Positions 9,728 through 18,741 of a DNA stretch of 64,000 bases are shown in pieces (position 1 is the stretch's first letter; each line of letters starts with the position of its first letter). The translations under genes and the position numbers were made by a program. The DNA lies in assembly GCA_016195985.1 (NCBI GenBank), contig JACPYP010000003.1, positions 81,763 to 145,762 of the forward strand, read 5' to 3'. Under the pieces are notes generated by a model. It was not told where the DNA came from. It worked only from the letters and a program-made list of their open reading frames with translations, and did no database searches. The DNA comes from Acidobacteriota bacterium. Its GTDB lineage: Bacteria > Acidobacteriota > Holophagae > Holophagales > Holophagaceae.

Positions 9728-10228
9728 TCATTCATAGGACTGGAGGATCGAAGCGATCTGATTGGGCTTGATGCTCTGGTGCACCACGCTGTCCACCATG
9801 CAGGCGGGGGCGATGCCGCAGGCGCCGAGGCAGCGGGCCACCTCGAGTGTGAACTGCAGGTTGGGCGTGGTCTGACCCACCTCGATGCCCAGGGCCTGCT
9901 TGAGACCCGCCAGCACCCGATGGGCGCCGCGCACGTAGCAGGCCGTGCCCAGACAGACGCGGATGGTGTGGCGGCCCCGGGGCTCCGTGGAGAAGAAGCT
10001 GTAGAAGCTCACCACCCCGGCCACTTCGCTGTAGGACTTGTTCAGCCCCGAGCAGATGCGCAGGAGCGCGGGTTCCGGCAGGTGGCCATAGATGCCCTGC
10101 GCGATCTGCAGCACGGGAATGAGGCCGCCGGGCACGCTCTGGTACTGCCCGATGGTCTCGTCCAGACGCTGCATCAGATCAGCGTCGCTGGCCGGGCCTC
10201 CACAGGAACACACACCGCAGCCGTTCAT
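9728..10228 (-). CDS. hydC: HydC, NuoE-like [2Fe-2S] thioredoxin-fold subunit
   Basis: A 166-residue subunit that passes electrons between the flavoprotein and the hydrogenase. It has the NuoE architecture: an N-terminal helical bundle (LIPVLQIAQGIYGHLPEPALLRI ... SEVAGVVSFYSFF) and a thioredoxin-like domain with [2Fe-2S] ligands in VCLGTACYVRGA and RCLGACGIAPAC. The extreme N-terminus is cysteine-rich (NGCGVCSCGG), which is not typical of NuoE and may bind a metal or be accidental. GGAGG lies 5 nt before the ATG. It is the first gene of the hydCBA operon; spacing to hydB is 10 bp from the chosen hydB start. Confidence 0.9.
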   Translation of the reverse strand: MNGCGVCSCGGPASDADLMQRLDETIGQYQSVPGGLIPVLQIAQGIYGHLPEPALLRICSGLNKSYSEVAGVVSFYSFFSTEPRGRHTIRVCLGTACYVRGAHRVLAGLKQALGIEVGQTTPNLQFTLEVARCLGACGIAPACMVDSVVHQSIKPNQIASILQSYE

Positions 10229-10473
10229 GGACCCTCCAATGAAGGGGGCGGAACGGTCGGCCGGTCATGCGCGACTCTGTCCCGCATCAAGAACCTGGAC
10301 ACCTATGCCACTGACTTTCAGATTTTCATCCCGCTCACGGTCCTACCCGGAACAGGACGCCCCCAACATGGTCAAAAACAACCATCAAGTCAACAAAACT
10401 TTAACCGCCATCAACGCGATTCGCGCATCGCTTGAGAACAAACGCGATGCATTCCTTCTTCCGGCGGTTTTTT
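10229..10473. other. Intergenic leader of the hydCBA operon, contains weak hairpins
   Basis: 245 bp without a gene, between mqnD and hydC on the minus strand. It is markedly more AT-rich than its surroundings at 10340-10480. On the minus strand a TTGACT (top 10388-10393) followed after 17 bp by CATGTT is a weak promoter candidate. A 7-bp hairpin (GCATCGC / GCGATGC, 10425-10450) could be part of the mqnD terminator. I found no palindrome resembling a Rex operator. Confidence 0.35.
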
Positions 10474-11295
10474 TCAGCCCTGGATCCATACGGGCTCAAG
10501 GCCCAGCAGCTTGGCCACCGCCTCGCGGCCGCGGGGACCCGGATCCACCGTGAAGTCGTTCACCCAGGCGTTCACATAGCGGCCGATCATCTCGCGGTCC
10601 ATGCCGCGGCCGAAGGATTGGCTGTAGTCCACGCTCTCCCAATGGCGCTGGCGGGCCATTTCCACGCTCTTGCGCATGAGCACCGCGAAGCGGGCCTTCA
10701 GTTCCGCCGGCAGATCCTTGCGGATGGCGTTGCCGCCCATGGGCAGGGGCAGGTCGTAGGCGTGCTTCCACCAGGCCCCCAGGTCCACCACCAGGCGCAG
10801 GCCCGCGTCGCGGTACATGAGCTGGCTTTCGTGGATGAGCAGCCCGGCCTCGAAGCGGCCCTCCGCCACGGCGGGCAGGATCTGGTCGAAGGGCAGCAGC
10901 TCCACCTGGGGCTCGAAGCCGTGCTCCGCGCACCACTTCCGCATGGAGAGGTAGGCGCTGGTGCGCCGGCCCGGAATGGCGATGCGCAGGCCCTTGAGGG
11001 CCGCTGCGTCCAGGGGCGTGCGGCTCACCACCAGGGGGCCCGTGCCTTCCTGGATGCTGGAGCCCGCCGTCAGCAGGTCGTAGCGGTCCTTCAGCTCCGG
11101 ATAGGCGCCGAAGCTGATGGCGGTCACGTCGTAGCGGCCTTCCGAGGCCTCGGCGTTGAGCTGCTCGATGTCCTTGCGGACGAACGCGATGTCGAAACCT
11201 TCCGGATCCATCCAGCCCAGGGCCAGGGGGGCCATCATGTAGGCGTCGTCCGAATCGGGACTGTGGGCGATGGTGAACTTGCTGGGAAGGGTCAT
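10474..11295 (-). CDS. mqnD: 1,4-dihydroxy-6-naphthoate synthase MqnD (futalosine pathway)
   Basis: A 273-residue enzyme that splits cyclic dehypoxanthine futalosine to 1,4-dihydroxy-6-naphthoate in the alternative menaquinone route. It has the periplasmic-binding-protein-like fold: N-terminal IAHSPDSDDAYMMAPLALG, central DVTAISFGAYPEL and GPLVVSR, IAIPGRRTSAYLSMRKW, then the EAGLLIHESQLMY and LPLPMGGNAIRKDL motifs characteristic of MqnD rather than MqnA. The chosen ATG at 11295 has GAGGA upstream; the frame stays open to 11616, but that part is a shadow of the divergent sensor gene. It is an orphan here, with no mqnABCE nearby. Menaquinone use fits an anaerobic respirer. Confidence 0.87.
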   Translation of the reverse strand: MTLPSKFTIAHSPDSDDAYMMAPLALGWMDPEGFDIAFVRKDIEQLNAEASEGRYDVTAISFGAYPELKDRYDLLTAGSSIQEGTGPLVVSRTPLDAAALKGLRIAIPGRRTSAYLSMRKWCAEHGFEPQVELLPFDQILPAVAEGRFEAGLLIHESQLMYRDAGLRLVVDLGAWWKHAYDLPLPMGGNAIRKDLPAELKARFAVLMRKSVEMARQRHWESVDYSQSFGRGMDREMIGRYVNAWVNDFTVDPGPRGREAVAKLLGLEPVWIQG

Positions 11296-11461
11296 GGCGG
11301 TCCTCGGCCTCCAGTTCAGCACATTTTGGGCGGGGCCGTCGGGGAGTCTGGGGAACTGCGGGCAGATTCCTGGCCGGGCCTCATACACTTCGGCTCCGGG
11401 CCCGAGAAGACAGGAAAGGGGGGGCCGGGTGCTCGGCGTGAAAGGGCGTCCAATAAGGAGC

Positions 11462-14400
11462 ATGGAACCTTTGGCCCGGCGGATGTCCGGGCTGGCCGCC
11501 CTGTGCCTGCTGGCCGTCCTGGATCTCTGGTCCCAGGCTCCCCGGCGCTGGACCCGCTTCGACCGCCCCGCGGTGTTCGAGCACCTGACCATGGCCCACG
11601 GGCTGTCCCAAAGCACCGTCTATTGCAGTCTGCAAGACAGCCGGGGCTTCATGTGGTTCGGCACGGAGGACGGCCTGAACCGCTACGACGGCGTGCGCTT
11701 CAAGGTCTTCCGGAAGGAGGAGGGCAACCCCGCCAGCCTGGGCGGGAACTGGATCTCCAGCCTGGTGGAGGACCATAACCAGAACCTCTGGATCGGCACG
11801 ATGGCCGGCGGGATCAACCGCCTGGACCGGGCCACCGAGCGCATCCGGCGATTCATTCCCACGGCCCCGTCCGGTGGCGGCAACCCGGCCCTGGATGTCA
11901 CCACCATGGGCCTGGATGCCGAGGGCAATCTCTGGATAGGCACCTACGGCCGGGGCCTGCTGATGGCGCCCAAGGACCAGTTGGGGCGGCCGCAGCCCTC
12001 TTTCCGCCACTTCGAGCCCGCTCTGGGAAAGCCAGGAGGCCTTCCGGGCATCAACGTGCACGCCATCTTCAAAGACAGCAAGGGCGACCTCTGGATCGGC
12101 CTCCAGGATGGCGGCGTGGCCCGGCTGGTCCGGGGCACCGCCCATGCGGAGCCCTGCTTCGAACGCCTGGACACGGCAGACCAGCGCCTGCGGGAAGCCG
12201 CTCCCACCAACGTGAACAGCCTCGCCGAGGACGATCAGGGCGTGGTGTGGGTGGGCGATGATCACGGCCTGTTCGCCTGGGTTCCCGGCGGGTCCGGGTG
12301 GCGGCGCCACGTCCACCGCTCCGGCGACAAGGGGAGCCTGGGCATGGATCTGGTCCGGCGGGTCTACCGGGACACCGCCGGGGTGATCTGGGTCGGCACC
12401 GACGGGGGCGGCCTGCAGCGGATGCTGCCCCGGGCGCGGCCGGGGGATCCGCCCCGGTTCAAGACCTTCCTCCACGACAATGCCGATGCCTCCACCCTCG
12501 CCGCCAACGGCGTGGAATCGATCCTGGAGGATGCCTCTGGCGTGCTGTGGGTGGGCTCCTACGTCTCGGGCCTGAACAAGCTCGTCCTCAACCGCGACGA
12601 GAAGGTGGACCGGGAACGCCATCCTTTGAGCCCCTTCCGGCACGCGCCCGCGGATCCTGCCAGCCTCGACGGCGGGGCCGTCAACGCCATGCTGGTGGAC
12701 CGCCACGGCCAGCTCTGGGTGGGCACCGAAGGCGCGGGGCTCAACCGCGGCGTGCCCCGGTCCAGGGCCGGGGGAGGAACCCTGGCCTTCGAGCGGATCC
12801 GGGCCGCCCTTCACCGGCCCGGCGCCTTGCAGGACGACGTCATCACCTCCCTCTTCGAGGACCGGGAGGGCCGCCTTTGGGCGGGCTCTTACATGAGCGG
12901 CCTGGTCCGCATCGAGCGGAAGGGGCCGGACGGCCCGCCCCGCTTCACTCACTACAAGAACGATCCGAAGCGCGCCGATTCCATCGCCAGCAACTTCGTG
13001 GAATGCATCCTCCAGGACCGCGCCGGGCGGCTTTGGATAGGCACCGTGGACGGAGGCCTCCATCAGTTCCATCCGGAAAAGGGCACCTTCACACGGTTCT
13101 CCCTGGCGCTCAGCGGCGAAACCGGCACCAGCAGCGTGTACTCCATGGTGGAGGACGCCTACGGAACGCTCTGGCTCGGCACCCTGGAAGGCCTGCTCCG
13201 CTTCCACCCAGGCACCGGCGGAGTGAAGGCCTACCGGGCCGACGGCAGACCCGGCTCCATCAGCCACCCCAACGCCTTCTCCCTGCACCTCAGTCCCAAG
13301 GGCACCCTGTGGATCGGCACCAACGGCGGCGGCCTCTGCCGCGCGGCGGTGCCGCCCTGGCAGGGCCCGGAGCCCTCCTTCACCCGCTACGGCACCGCCG
13401 AAGGACTGCCCAGCAACGTGGTGGAGAGCATCCTGGAGGATCGCAGCGGCACGTTGTGGCTCAGCACCAGCCGGGGGCTCTGCGCCTTCGACCCCGGTGC
13501 GGGGCACGCGCGGAACCTGGGCTGGCAGGAAAACCATCTGGGCAACGAATATGTGCGGAACGCCTCTTTCATGACCCCGGAAGGCGAGATGTTCTTCGGT
13601 GGCACGAAGGGGCTGAACGTCTTCCACCCGGAGGATCTCGGACTCAACGCCGAACCGCCCCGCCTGGCCATGACGGGCTTCCAGATCCTCAACCAGCCCG
13701 TGCCCGTGCTGACGCCTTTCCGGGGCCGGGTGGCCCTGGAAAGATCCATCACGGAAAGCCCCGAGATCACCCTCACCCACAGGGACCTGGTGTTCACGCT
13801 GGAATTCGCGGCCCTGCACTATGTCGCTCCGGGCCGGAACACCTACGCCTGCACCATGGAAGGCCTGGAGCAAGGATGGAGCGAGCCGGGCGGCCACAAC
13901 TTCGTCACCTATTCCACCCTGCCCCCGGGCGAGTACACCCTCAAGGTGCGGGCCTCCAACTGCGATGGCCAGTGGAACCCGGAGCCTTTGCAACTGCGCA
14001 TCAAGGTGCTGCCGCCCTGGTGGGGCACCTGGTGGTTCCGTCTGGCATCGGGGCTGGCCCTGCTCGCCGGCGTGGGCGCCCTCATCCGGTTCCGCCTGCG
14101 CAGCCTCCGGGACCGCAATGCGGAACTGGAAGCCCGCGTGGCCCAGCGCACCGAAGCCCTGGCGGCGGCGAACCGGAAGCTCATGGAAGTGGACCAGCAG
14201 CGGGAAAGCCTCACGGCCATGCTGGTGCACGACCTGCGCTCGCCGCTCACCTCCATCCACGCGACCCTGGACCTTCTGGAAGACCGGGGCGCCTTCGATC
14301 TCACCGCCATCGAGCGCTGCCGCCTGGCCAGCCGCCGGATGATCGACATGCTGACGGACCTGCTGGACATCTTCCGCTCGCAGGAGCGCAACATGGGGCT

Positions 14401-14893
14401 GGACTGCAGCCCCATCCATCTGCCCGAGGTGCTGGGCGCCATCTACGCCTCGCACCAGGCCCTGGCCCACCAGAAGGGCCTCGTCATGGATGTGGACTAC
14501 CGGTGGGAGCTGCCGCTGATCTCCGGAGACCGGATCAAGGTGGAGAGGGCCGTGGCGAACCTGGTGGGCAACGCCCTGAAGTTCACGCCCAGAGGCGGCC
14601 GCATCAGCATCCTCGCCTCGCTGACCCCTCCAGAGTTCCCCCGCTGGATCGAAGTCCGCGTCTCCGACACGGGTCGCGGCATCCCCGAAGAGGCGCTGCC
14701 CACGCTTTTCGACCCCTACCGGCAGATCCAGGCCAGAGATGCGGACCTCGGAACGGGTCTGGGCCTGGCCATCGTGAAACGCATCATGGATGCCCATGGG
14801 GGGGAAGTGCGGGTGGAAAGCGGGGAAGGCCGGGGAACCACCTTCGTGCTGTGCTTCCCGCTGCGGCCCGGCAGCCGCCAGCCGCAGCTCTAA
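11462..14893 (+). CDS. Membrane sensor histidine kinase with periplasmic two-component propeller
   Basis: An 1143-residue sensor. Residues 1-26 are a signal peptide (SGLAALCLLAVLDLWSQA). About 700 residues of propeller repeats follow, each with a W-[IV]-G-T motif (LWIGTMAGGINRLD, VWVGDDHGLF, IWVGTDGGGLQRM, LWAGSYMSGL and others), forming two seven-bladed-type beta-propellers. Then come a Y_Y_Y Ig-like domain (YACTMEGLEQGWSEPGG), one transmembrane helix (FRLASGLALLAGVGALI), a short coiled coil, the HisKA H-box with His923 (LVHDLRSPLTSIH), and the HATPase boxes NLVGNALKFTPRGG, VSDTGRGIP and GTGLGLAIV. Unlike many hybrid two-component systems of this type, it ends after the ATPase with no receiver or AraC domain. 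The ATG at 11462 has AAGGAG only 1 nt away, so the start is somewhat uncertain. Confidence 0.9.
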   Translation: MEPLARRMSGLAALCLLAVLDLWSQAPRRWTRFDRPAVFEHLTMAHGLSQSTVYCSLQDSRGFMWFGTEDGLNRYDGVRFKVFRKEEGNPASLGGNWISSLVEDHNQNLWIGTMAGGINRLDRATERIRRFIPTAPSGGGNPALDVTTMGLDAEGNLWIGTYGRGLLMAPKDQLGRPQPSFRHFEPALGKPGGLPGINVHAIFKDSKGDLWIGLQDGGVARLVRGTAHAEPCFERLDTADQRLREAAPTNVNSLAEDDQGVVWVGDDHGLFAWVPGGSGWRRHVHRSGDKGSLGMDLVRRVYRDTAGVIWVGTDGGGLQRMLPRARPGDPPRFKTFLHDNADASTLAANGVESILEDASGVLWVGSYVSGLNKLVLNRDEKVDRERHPLSPFRHAPADPASLDGGAVNAMLVDRHGQLWVGTEGAGLNRGVPRSRAGGGTLAFERIRAALHRPGALQDDVITSLFEDREGRLWAGSYMSGLVRIERKGPDGPPRFTHYKNDPKRADSIASNFVECILQDRAGRLWIGTVDGGLHQFHPEKGTFTRFSLALSGETGTSSVYSMVEDAYGTLWLGTLEGLLRFHPGTGGVKAYRADGRPGSISHPNAFSLHLSPKGTLWIGTNGGGLCRAAVPPWQGPEPSFTRYGTAEGLPSNVVESILEDRSGTLWLSTSRGLCAFDPGAGHARNLGWQENHLGNEYVRNASFMTPEGEMFFGGTKGLNVFHPEDLGLNAEPPRLAMTGFQILNQPVPVLTPFRGRVALERSITESPEITLTHRDLVFTLEFAALHYVAPGRNTYACTMEGLEQGWSEPGGHNFVTYSTLPPGEYTLKVRASNCDGQWNPEPLQLRIKVLPPWWGTWWFRLASGLALLAGVGALIRFRLRSLRDRNAELEARVAQRTEALAAANRKLMEVDQQRESLTAMLVHDLRSPLTSIHATLDLLEDRGAFDLTAIERCRLASRRMIDMLTDLLDIFRSQERNMGLDCSPIHLPEVLGAIYASHQALAHQKGLVMDVDYRWELPLISGDRIKVERAVANLVGNALKFTPRGGRISILASLTPPEFPRWIEVRVSDTGRGIPEEALPTLFDPYRQIQARDADLGTGLGLAIVKRIMDAHGGEVRVESGEGRGTTFVLCFPLRPGSRQPQL

Positions 14894-14990
14894 GGCAGGG
14901 TCATGCTACCCGGCGGAGGGTGGGACGGGTATCCTGGAGTTCCCCTTCAGAAGCTCCATGGCTGTTCAGGTTTTTCCGGAGTGTGCCGCG

Positions 14991-15689
14991 ATGCGTACCC
15001 GCGCCCTTGGGCCCCTTCTCCGTTCCGCCGCGATCCTTCTGGCCGCAGGCACAGGCTGCCTCGCGTCGGAGCCCGGTCAGCCCGCCGCTTCCGTCACACT
15101 CAAGGCCCTGCCCCGGCCCCTGGCCTGGATGAACCAGCCCCTGGCCTTCCAGGTGTTGGGAGCGGATGCGCTCGCCATCACGGCGGCCAAGGGCACAGAC
15201 CTCTACCCTTCGGACGGCAAACTCAACGCCACGGCGCCCATGCTGCTGTTCCCCGCCGACGGATCCTTCGTACTGACCGTCCAGGCGCGGGTGGATTTCG
15301 GGAAGGAATTCGATGGCGGTTTCCTGGTGGCCTACGCCGATGAGCAACATTGGGCCAAGCTGCTCTTCGAGAAAAGCCACTACGGGCCGCCTTCGGTCTG
15401 TTCCGCCGTCACCAAGGGCGAAGTGGACGACTGCGTGAACGGCGATATCGTTGGCAACACCGTCTGGCTGCGCATGACCCGGAACGGCGACGAGATGGCC
15501 TTCTACGATTCCCTGGATGGGAAACGCTGGACCTACGTCCGGCTTTTCAAGGTCCCGCATCAGGGACCGTTGCGCATCGGCTTCGCCTCGCAGGCTCCGG
15601 TCTCAGGCCAATGCCGGACCGTGTTCTCCCACATTTCCTACAGCCCCAAGCCCCCGGCTGATTTCTGGTCGGGCGCCCCAGCCCAATAG
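14991..15689 (+). CDS. Secreted DUF1349 (concanavalin-like) protein
   Basis: A 232-residue exported protein. The N-terminus is a signal peptide (ALGPLLRSAAILLAAGTGCLA). The body has the DUF1349/YesU-like jelly-roll pattern: FVLTVQARVDFGKEFDGGFLVAYADEQHWAKLLFE, VWLRMTRNGDEMAFYDSLDGKRWTYVR and LRIGFASQAP. This fold often binds or cleaves carbohydrates, but no catalytic claim is made. The ATG at 14991 is preferred because the signal sequence starts there; an in-frame ATG at 14958 would add 11 residues. It lies between the propeller sensor and the Ser/Thr kinase and is probably co-transcribed with the latter, whose ATG follows the stop after 7 bp. Confidence 0.75.
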   Translation: MRTRALGPLLRSAAILLAAGTGCLASEPGQPAASVTLKALPRPLAWMNQPLAFQVLGADALAITAAKGTDLYPSDGKLNATAPMLLFPADGSFVLTVQARVDFGKEFDGGFLVAYADEQHWAKLLFEKSHYGPPSVCSAVTKGEVDDCVNGDIVGNTVWLRMTRNGDEMAFYDSLDGKRWTYVRLFKVPHQGPLRIGFASQAPVSGQCRTVFSHISYSPKPPADFWSGAPAQ

Positions 15690-15696
15690 GCCCGCA

Positions 15697-18600
15697 ATGA
15701 GCGCTCCCGGCCTGGAATCCCGGCTGATCGAACTGGCCCGCCGAAGGGGTCTCCTGGCCGACACCGGCTCAGTCCGTCTCACCGACCCAGGCATGGAAAG
15801 CCCCGCGACGGAATCCCTGGAATTCGGTCCACGGATATCGGCGCTGCTCAACTCCGGGCAACTCCGGCACCAGGATCTTCAGGCCCTGGTCGCGGAGCTT
15901 CTCCAGGAGCCCAGCTTCACCGTGACCATCGCTCCCGGGGAAGAGCCGGGCACCCCTGAAACCCTGTCCTGGCTGGGCTACAGGGATCTCCGCATCCTCG
16001 GCGCCGGGGCCAATGCTCTGGTCTACCGGGCCCATGATCCCCGGCTGGGCCGCTGGGTGGCCCTCAAGTTCCCCCAGGCGGGGCGTTTCAGGGGCCACCT
16101 GCTCAAGGAAGCCCGTGCCCAGGCCAAGGTGGACCATCCCTATGTCCTCAAGGTGCTCGAGGTCGGCGAACACATGGACTGTCCCTTCATCGCCCTTCAG
16201 CTGGTGGAAGGCGGCAGCCTGGCGGACATCGCGGCCTCTTTCTCCGTGGAAACGAGGGTGCGCCTGATAAAGGGCGCTGCCGAGGGTCTGCAGGCCGCCC
16301 ACAGCCAGGGCTTGCTCCATCTCGACATCAAGCCTGACAACATCCTCGTGGACACCTCGGACGCCGCGAGGCCCTGGCCATACCTCACAGGCTTCGGCCA
16401 GGTCCTGGACGAAGCCCAGCAGACGGACCACCGCTGCCTCGGCTCCAGCCCCAATGCGCACCTCTACACCAGCCCCTACGCCAGCCCCGAACAGTTGGCG
16501 GGAGATGCGGCCCATCTGGACCGCCGCGGCGATGTGTTCGCTCTGGGCGCGACGCTCTACACCGTCCTGGCGGGGCGCCCGCCCTTCGACGCCCTGGACC
16601 CCGGGGAACCGCAGCGGGCGATCCCCGTTCCGCTGCGGCGGAACCCCAGCCTGCCGGAGGACCTTGAAGCCATCACCGGCAAATGCCTGCGCCGCGATCC
16701 CAGGGAACGCTACCCATCGGCCAGGGCCCTGGCCGATGATCTGCAACGCTATCTGGAAGGCCGGCCCGTGCAGGCGCGCCCGGCCAGCATGGCCTACCGC
16801 CTGGGCAAGTGGACCAGGCGGAACCGCAGCCTGGCGCGGCTGACCGCAGCGGCCCTGATCCTGCTGCTTGGCTTTGCGATCTGGAACTTCCGCGCGGCCC
16901 AACGGCAGGCCCTCCGTATCCAGCAGGCGGATCGAAGCGCCAAGGACGTGGAAGGCATGGAACAGCAACTGAGGATCGCCCACCTCGCCCGCCTGCACGA
17001 CCGCCGCCCGGAGGTGGCCAAGGTGAGGGAAACCATGGGCCGCATCCTGCTGGACATGGCCACGGAAGGCCGGGAAGCCTTCGGGCCCTGTGCCTATGCG
17101 CTCGGCATGGGCCACGCCACCCTGGGGGAATGGGAAGCCGCCCGCAGCCTGCTGAACGCCGCCTGGGCGGATGGTTTCCGCACCCCCGCTTGCGCGCAGA
17201 TCCGGGGAGAGGTGCTGACCCACTGCTTCCTTGAAGCCAAGGCCGCCATCCGCACAACCGATCCGAAAAAACGCCAAGAAACGTTGGACCAGCTTGGGGT
17301 GGAGTTGCGCCAACCGGCCTTGGCCAGCTTCCAGGTGCTCCGCCAGGCGGGACTCCGCACCCCCTACCAGCAGGCCATGGAGAGTTACCTGAACCACGAC
17401 CTCGCCTCTGCCCTGGCCCTGGCGGACACCGCCGCCCGGCAGGCCTCCTGGCACTATCAAGCGGATCTTCTCCGCTGCGCCATCCTCAATGAATGGGGCC
17501 GAGAGGCCCTCATGGTCAACGATTTGCCTGCGGCCAAACGGCATTACCTGGCCAAGCTCGCCATCGCCGAAGCCCTGGTGCAGGTCGCCCCGAGCGATCC
17601 CGGCAACTGGATCGTGCTGGGGGACACCCAGTGGAATCTGACGCATACGGAGTCGACCCCTCCCTGGATGGAGCGGGCTTCGCAATCCTACGAGACCGCG
17701 CTCCGGGCCGATCCCGCATTCTCCAAGGGGTATCAGAGATTGGCCGAGAGCATGGCACCCCTGGCGCGGGCGGCCATCCACCGGGGCGAGGACCCCATGC
17801 CCTTCTACAACCGGGGCGTGGCCCTGGCCGAGGAGAGCCTTCGCCACGATCCCCTGGGCACCAAGAACTCGGCCCTCTGCGAAGCGCTGCTCTGGAGAGC
17901 CCAGGGAATCGAAACGCTCGGCGGGGATCCCCGTCCCGACCTCGAGCGGGCGGGCCAGACTCTGAAGGAACTCGCGGCGCGCTTCCCGCTCGATGCGGAA
18001 CTCTGCCGGCTCCTGAGATTCGTCGCCAAGACCCGCGCCATCGCGGCCGACGGCTACGGCGAGGACCCCTTGCCCTTCGCCCACGAAATGGCGCATTGGG
18101 CCCAGGAGACGCTTCAGTTCGCGCCGGGATCCCTGGCTCAGGAAGGCCAATGGCACCGCGAATTGATCGACCTCGCGGGCTACGAACTGGAACTGGGCCA
18201 CCCCTTTTCCACCCCGCCCGCCCAGCTCGAACAGCGGATCCAGGACCTGCTTGCGCAACTTGGCCCCTCCTCCAGTTCCCTTCGGAGCTTCAGCCTCATC
18301 TCCCTGGGCCAGGCACGGCTCTTCAAGGCGGAAGAGCGCCTCCGCTCCGGCGGCGACCCCATCCAGGCCTACGAGTCGGCCATGGATGCATTCCGCAAGA
18401 GCCTCCATGCGTTTCCCGAAGAGACTCCCCTTGCCCAGGCGGCCTTGGCGAAGGGCACGGCCCAGTACGGCGCCTGCCTCCGGGCCCGCGGGGCGGACCC
18501 CAAGCCCCTTCTCCGCGAGGGCCTGGCCTCAGCCCGGAGCGCCTTGGCGAGCAAGCCCCGCCTCGGCGACGCCCTCTTCGCGGAGCGGCTGCTCAGCTAC

Positions 18601-18735
18601 GTGCTGGCGCGGTGCGAAGGCTCCGCTTCCCGCGAGCGGACGAGCCTCATTCGCCTGCGGCAATGGGCGGAACAGCATCCCTTGGAGCGACGGGGCGCGG
18701 AAGCCTATCTGAAACGCTGGCACCTGAGCATGTAG
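15697..18735 (+). CDS. Membrane-anchored Ser/Thr protein kinase-like protein with TPR region, DFG motif altered
   Basis: A 1012-residue protein. Residues about 105-365 are a Hanks-type kinase domain: glycine loop LGAGANALVYRAH, Lys124 in VALKF, catalytic loop HLDIKPDN with Asp210, SPEQLAG and DVFALGATLYTVLAGRPPF. The magnesium-binding DFG is TGFG (Gly232 in the Asp position), so phosphotransfer may be weak or lost. A transmembrane helix follows at about 380-400 (TAAALILLLGFAIWNF). The remaining ~600 residues are alpha-helical with TPR-like repeats (ASQSYETALRADPAFSKGYQRLAESM, AMDAFRKSLHAFPEE), likely periplasmic. The start is an ATG 7 bp after the DUF1349 stop with only a weak TAGG upstream. 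Confidence 0.85.
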   Translation: MSAPGLESRLIELARRRGLLADTGSVRLTDPGMESPATESLEFGPRISALLNSGQLRHQDLQALVAELLQEPSFTVTIAPGEEPGTPETLSWLGYRDLRILGAGANALVYRAHDPRLGRWVALKFPQAGRFRGHLLKEARAQAKVDHPYVLKVLEVGEHMDCPFIALQLVEGGSLADIAASFSVETRVRLIKGAAEGLQAAHSQGLLHLDIKPDNILVDTSDAARPWPYLTGFGQVLDEAQQTDHRCLGSSPNAHLYTSPYASPEQLAGDAAHLDRRGDVFALGATLYTVLAGRPPFDALDPGEPQRAIPVPLRRNPSLPEDLEAITGKCLRRDPRERYPSARALADDLQRYLEGRPVQARPASMAYRLGKWTRRNRSLARLTAAALILLLGFAIWNFRAAQRQALRIQQADRSAKDVEGMEQQLRIAHLARLHDRRPEVAKVRETMGRILLDMATEGREAFGPCAYALGMGHATLGEWEAARSLLNAAWADGFRTPACAQIRGEVLTHCFLEAKAAIRTTDPKKRQETLDQLGVELRQPALASFQVLRQAGLRTPYQQAMESYLNHDLASALALADTAARQASWHYQADLLRCAILNEWGREALMVNDLPAAKRHYLAKLAIAEALVQVAPSDPGNWIVLGDTQWNLTHTESTPPWMERASQSYETALRADPAFSKGYQRLAESMAPLARAAIHRGEDPMPFYNRGVALAEESLRHDPLGTKNSALCEALLWRAQGIETLGGDPRPDLERAGQTLKELAARFPLDAELCRLLRFVAKTRAIAADGYGEDPLPFAHEMAHWAQETLQFAPGSLAQEGQWHRELIDLAGYELELGHPFSTPPAQLEQRIQDLLAQLGPSSSSLRSFSLISLGQARLFKAEERLRSGGDPIQAYESAMDAFRKSLHAFPEETPLAQAALAKGTAQYGACLRARGADPKPLLREGLASARSALASKPRLGDALFAERLLSYVLARCEGSASRERTSLIRLRQWAEQHPLERRGAEAYLKRWHLSM

Positions 18736-18741
18736 GCCGGC

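Noticed and set aside
4832..10228. Respiratory complex I genes (nuoE, nuoF, nuoG)
   Set aside because: The third gene has all H-cluster motifs of an FeFe hydrogenase and there are no membrane subunits of complex I, so these are hydrogenase subunits of the same ancestry.
10229..10473. A Rex or FNR operator before the hydrogenase operon
   Set aside because: No palindrome close to TTGTGA-N6-TTCACAA or TTGAT-N4-ATCAA could be found; only a weak promoter-like pair and small hairpins are visible.
11381..14797. An 1138-codon open frame on the minus strand opposite the propeller sensor
   Set aside because: It mirrors the GC-rich codon pattern of the real gene, has a Gly/His/Ala-rich composition without any recognisable motif, and no ribosome binding site; the opposite strand encodes a fully recognisable sensor kinase.
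15769..18408. An 879-codon minus-strand frame opposite the Ser/Thr kinase
   Set aside because: Same reasons: shadow of high-GC coding sequence, no motifs, and the plus strand has clear kinase and TPR features.
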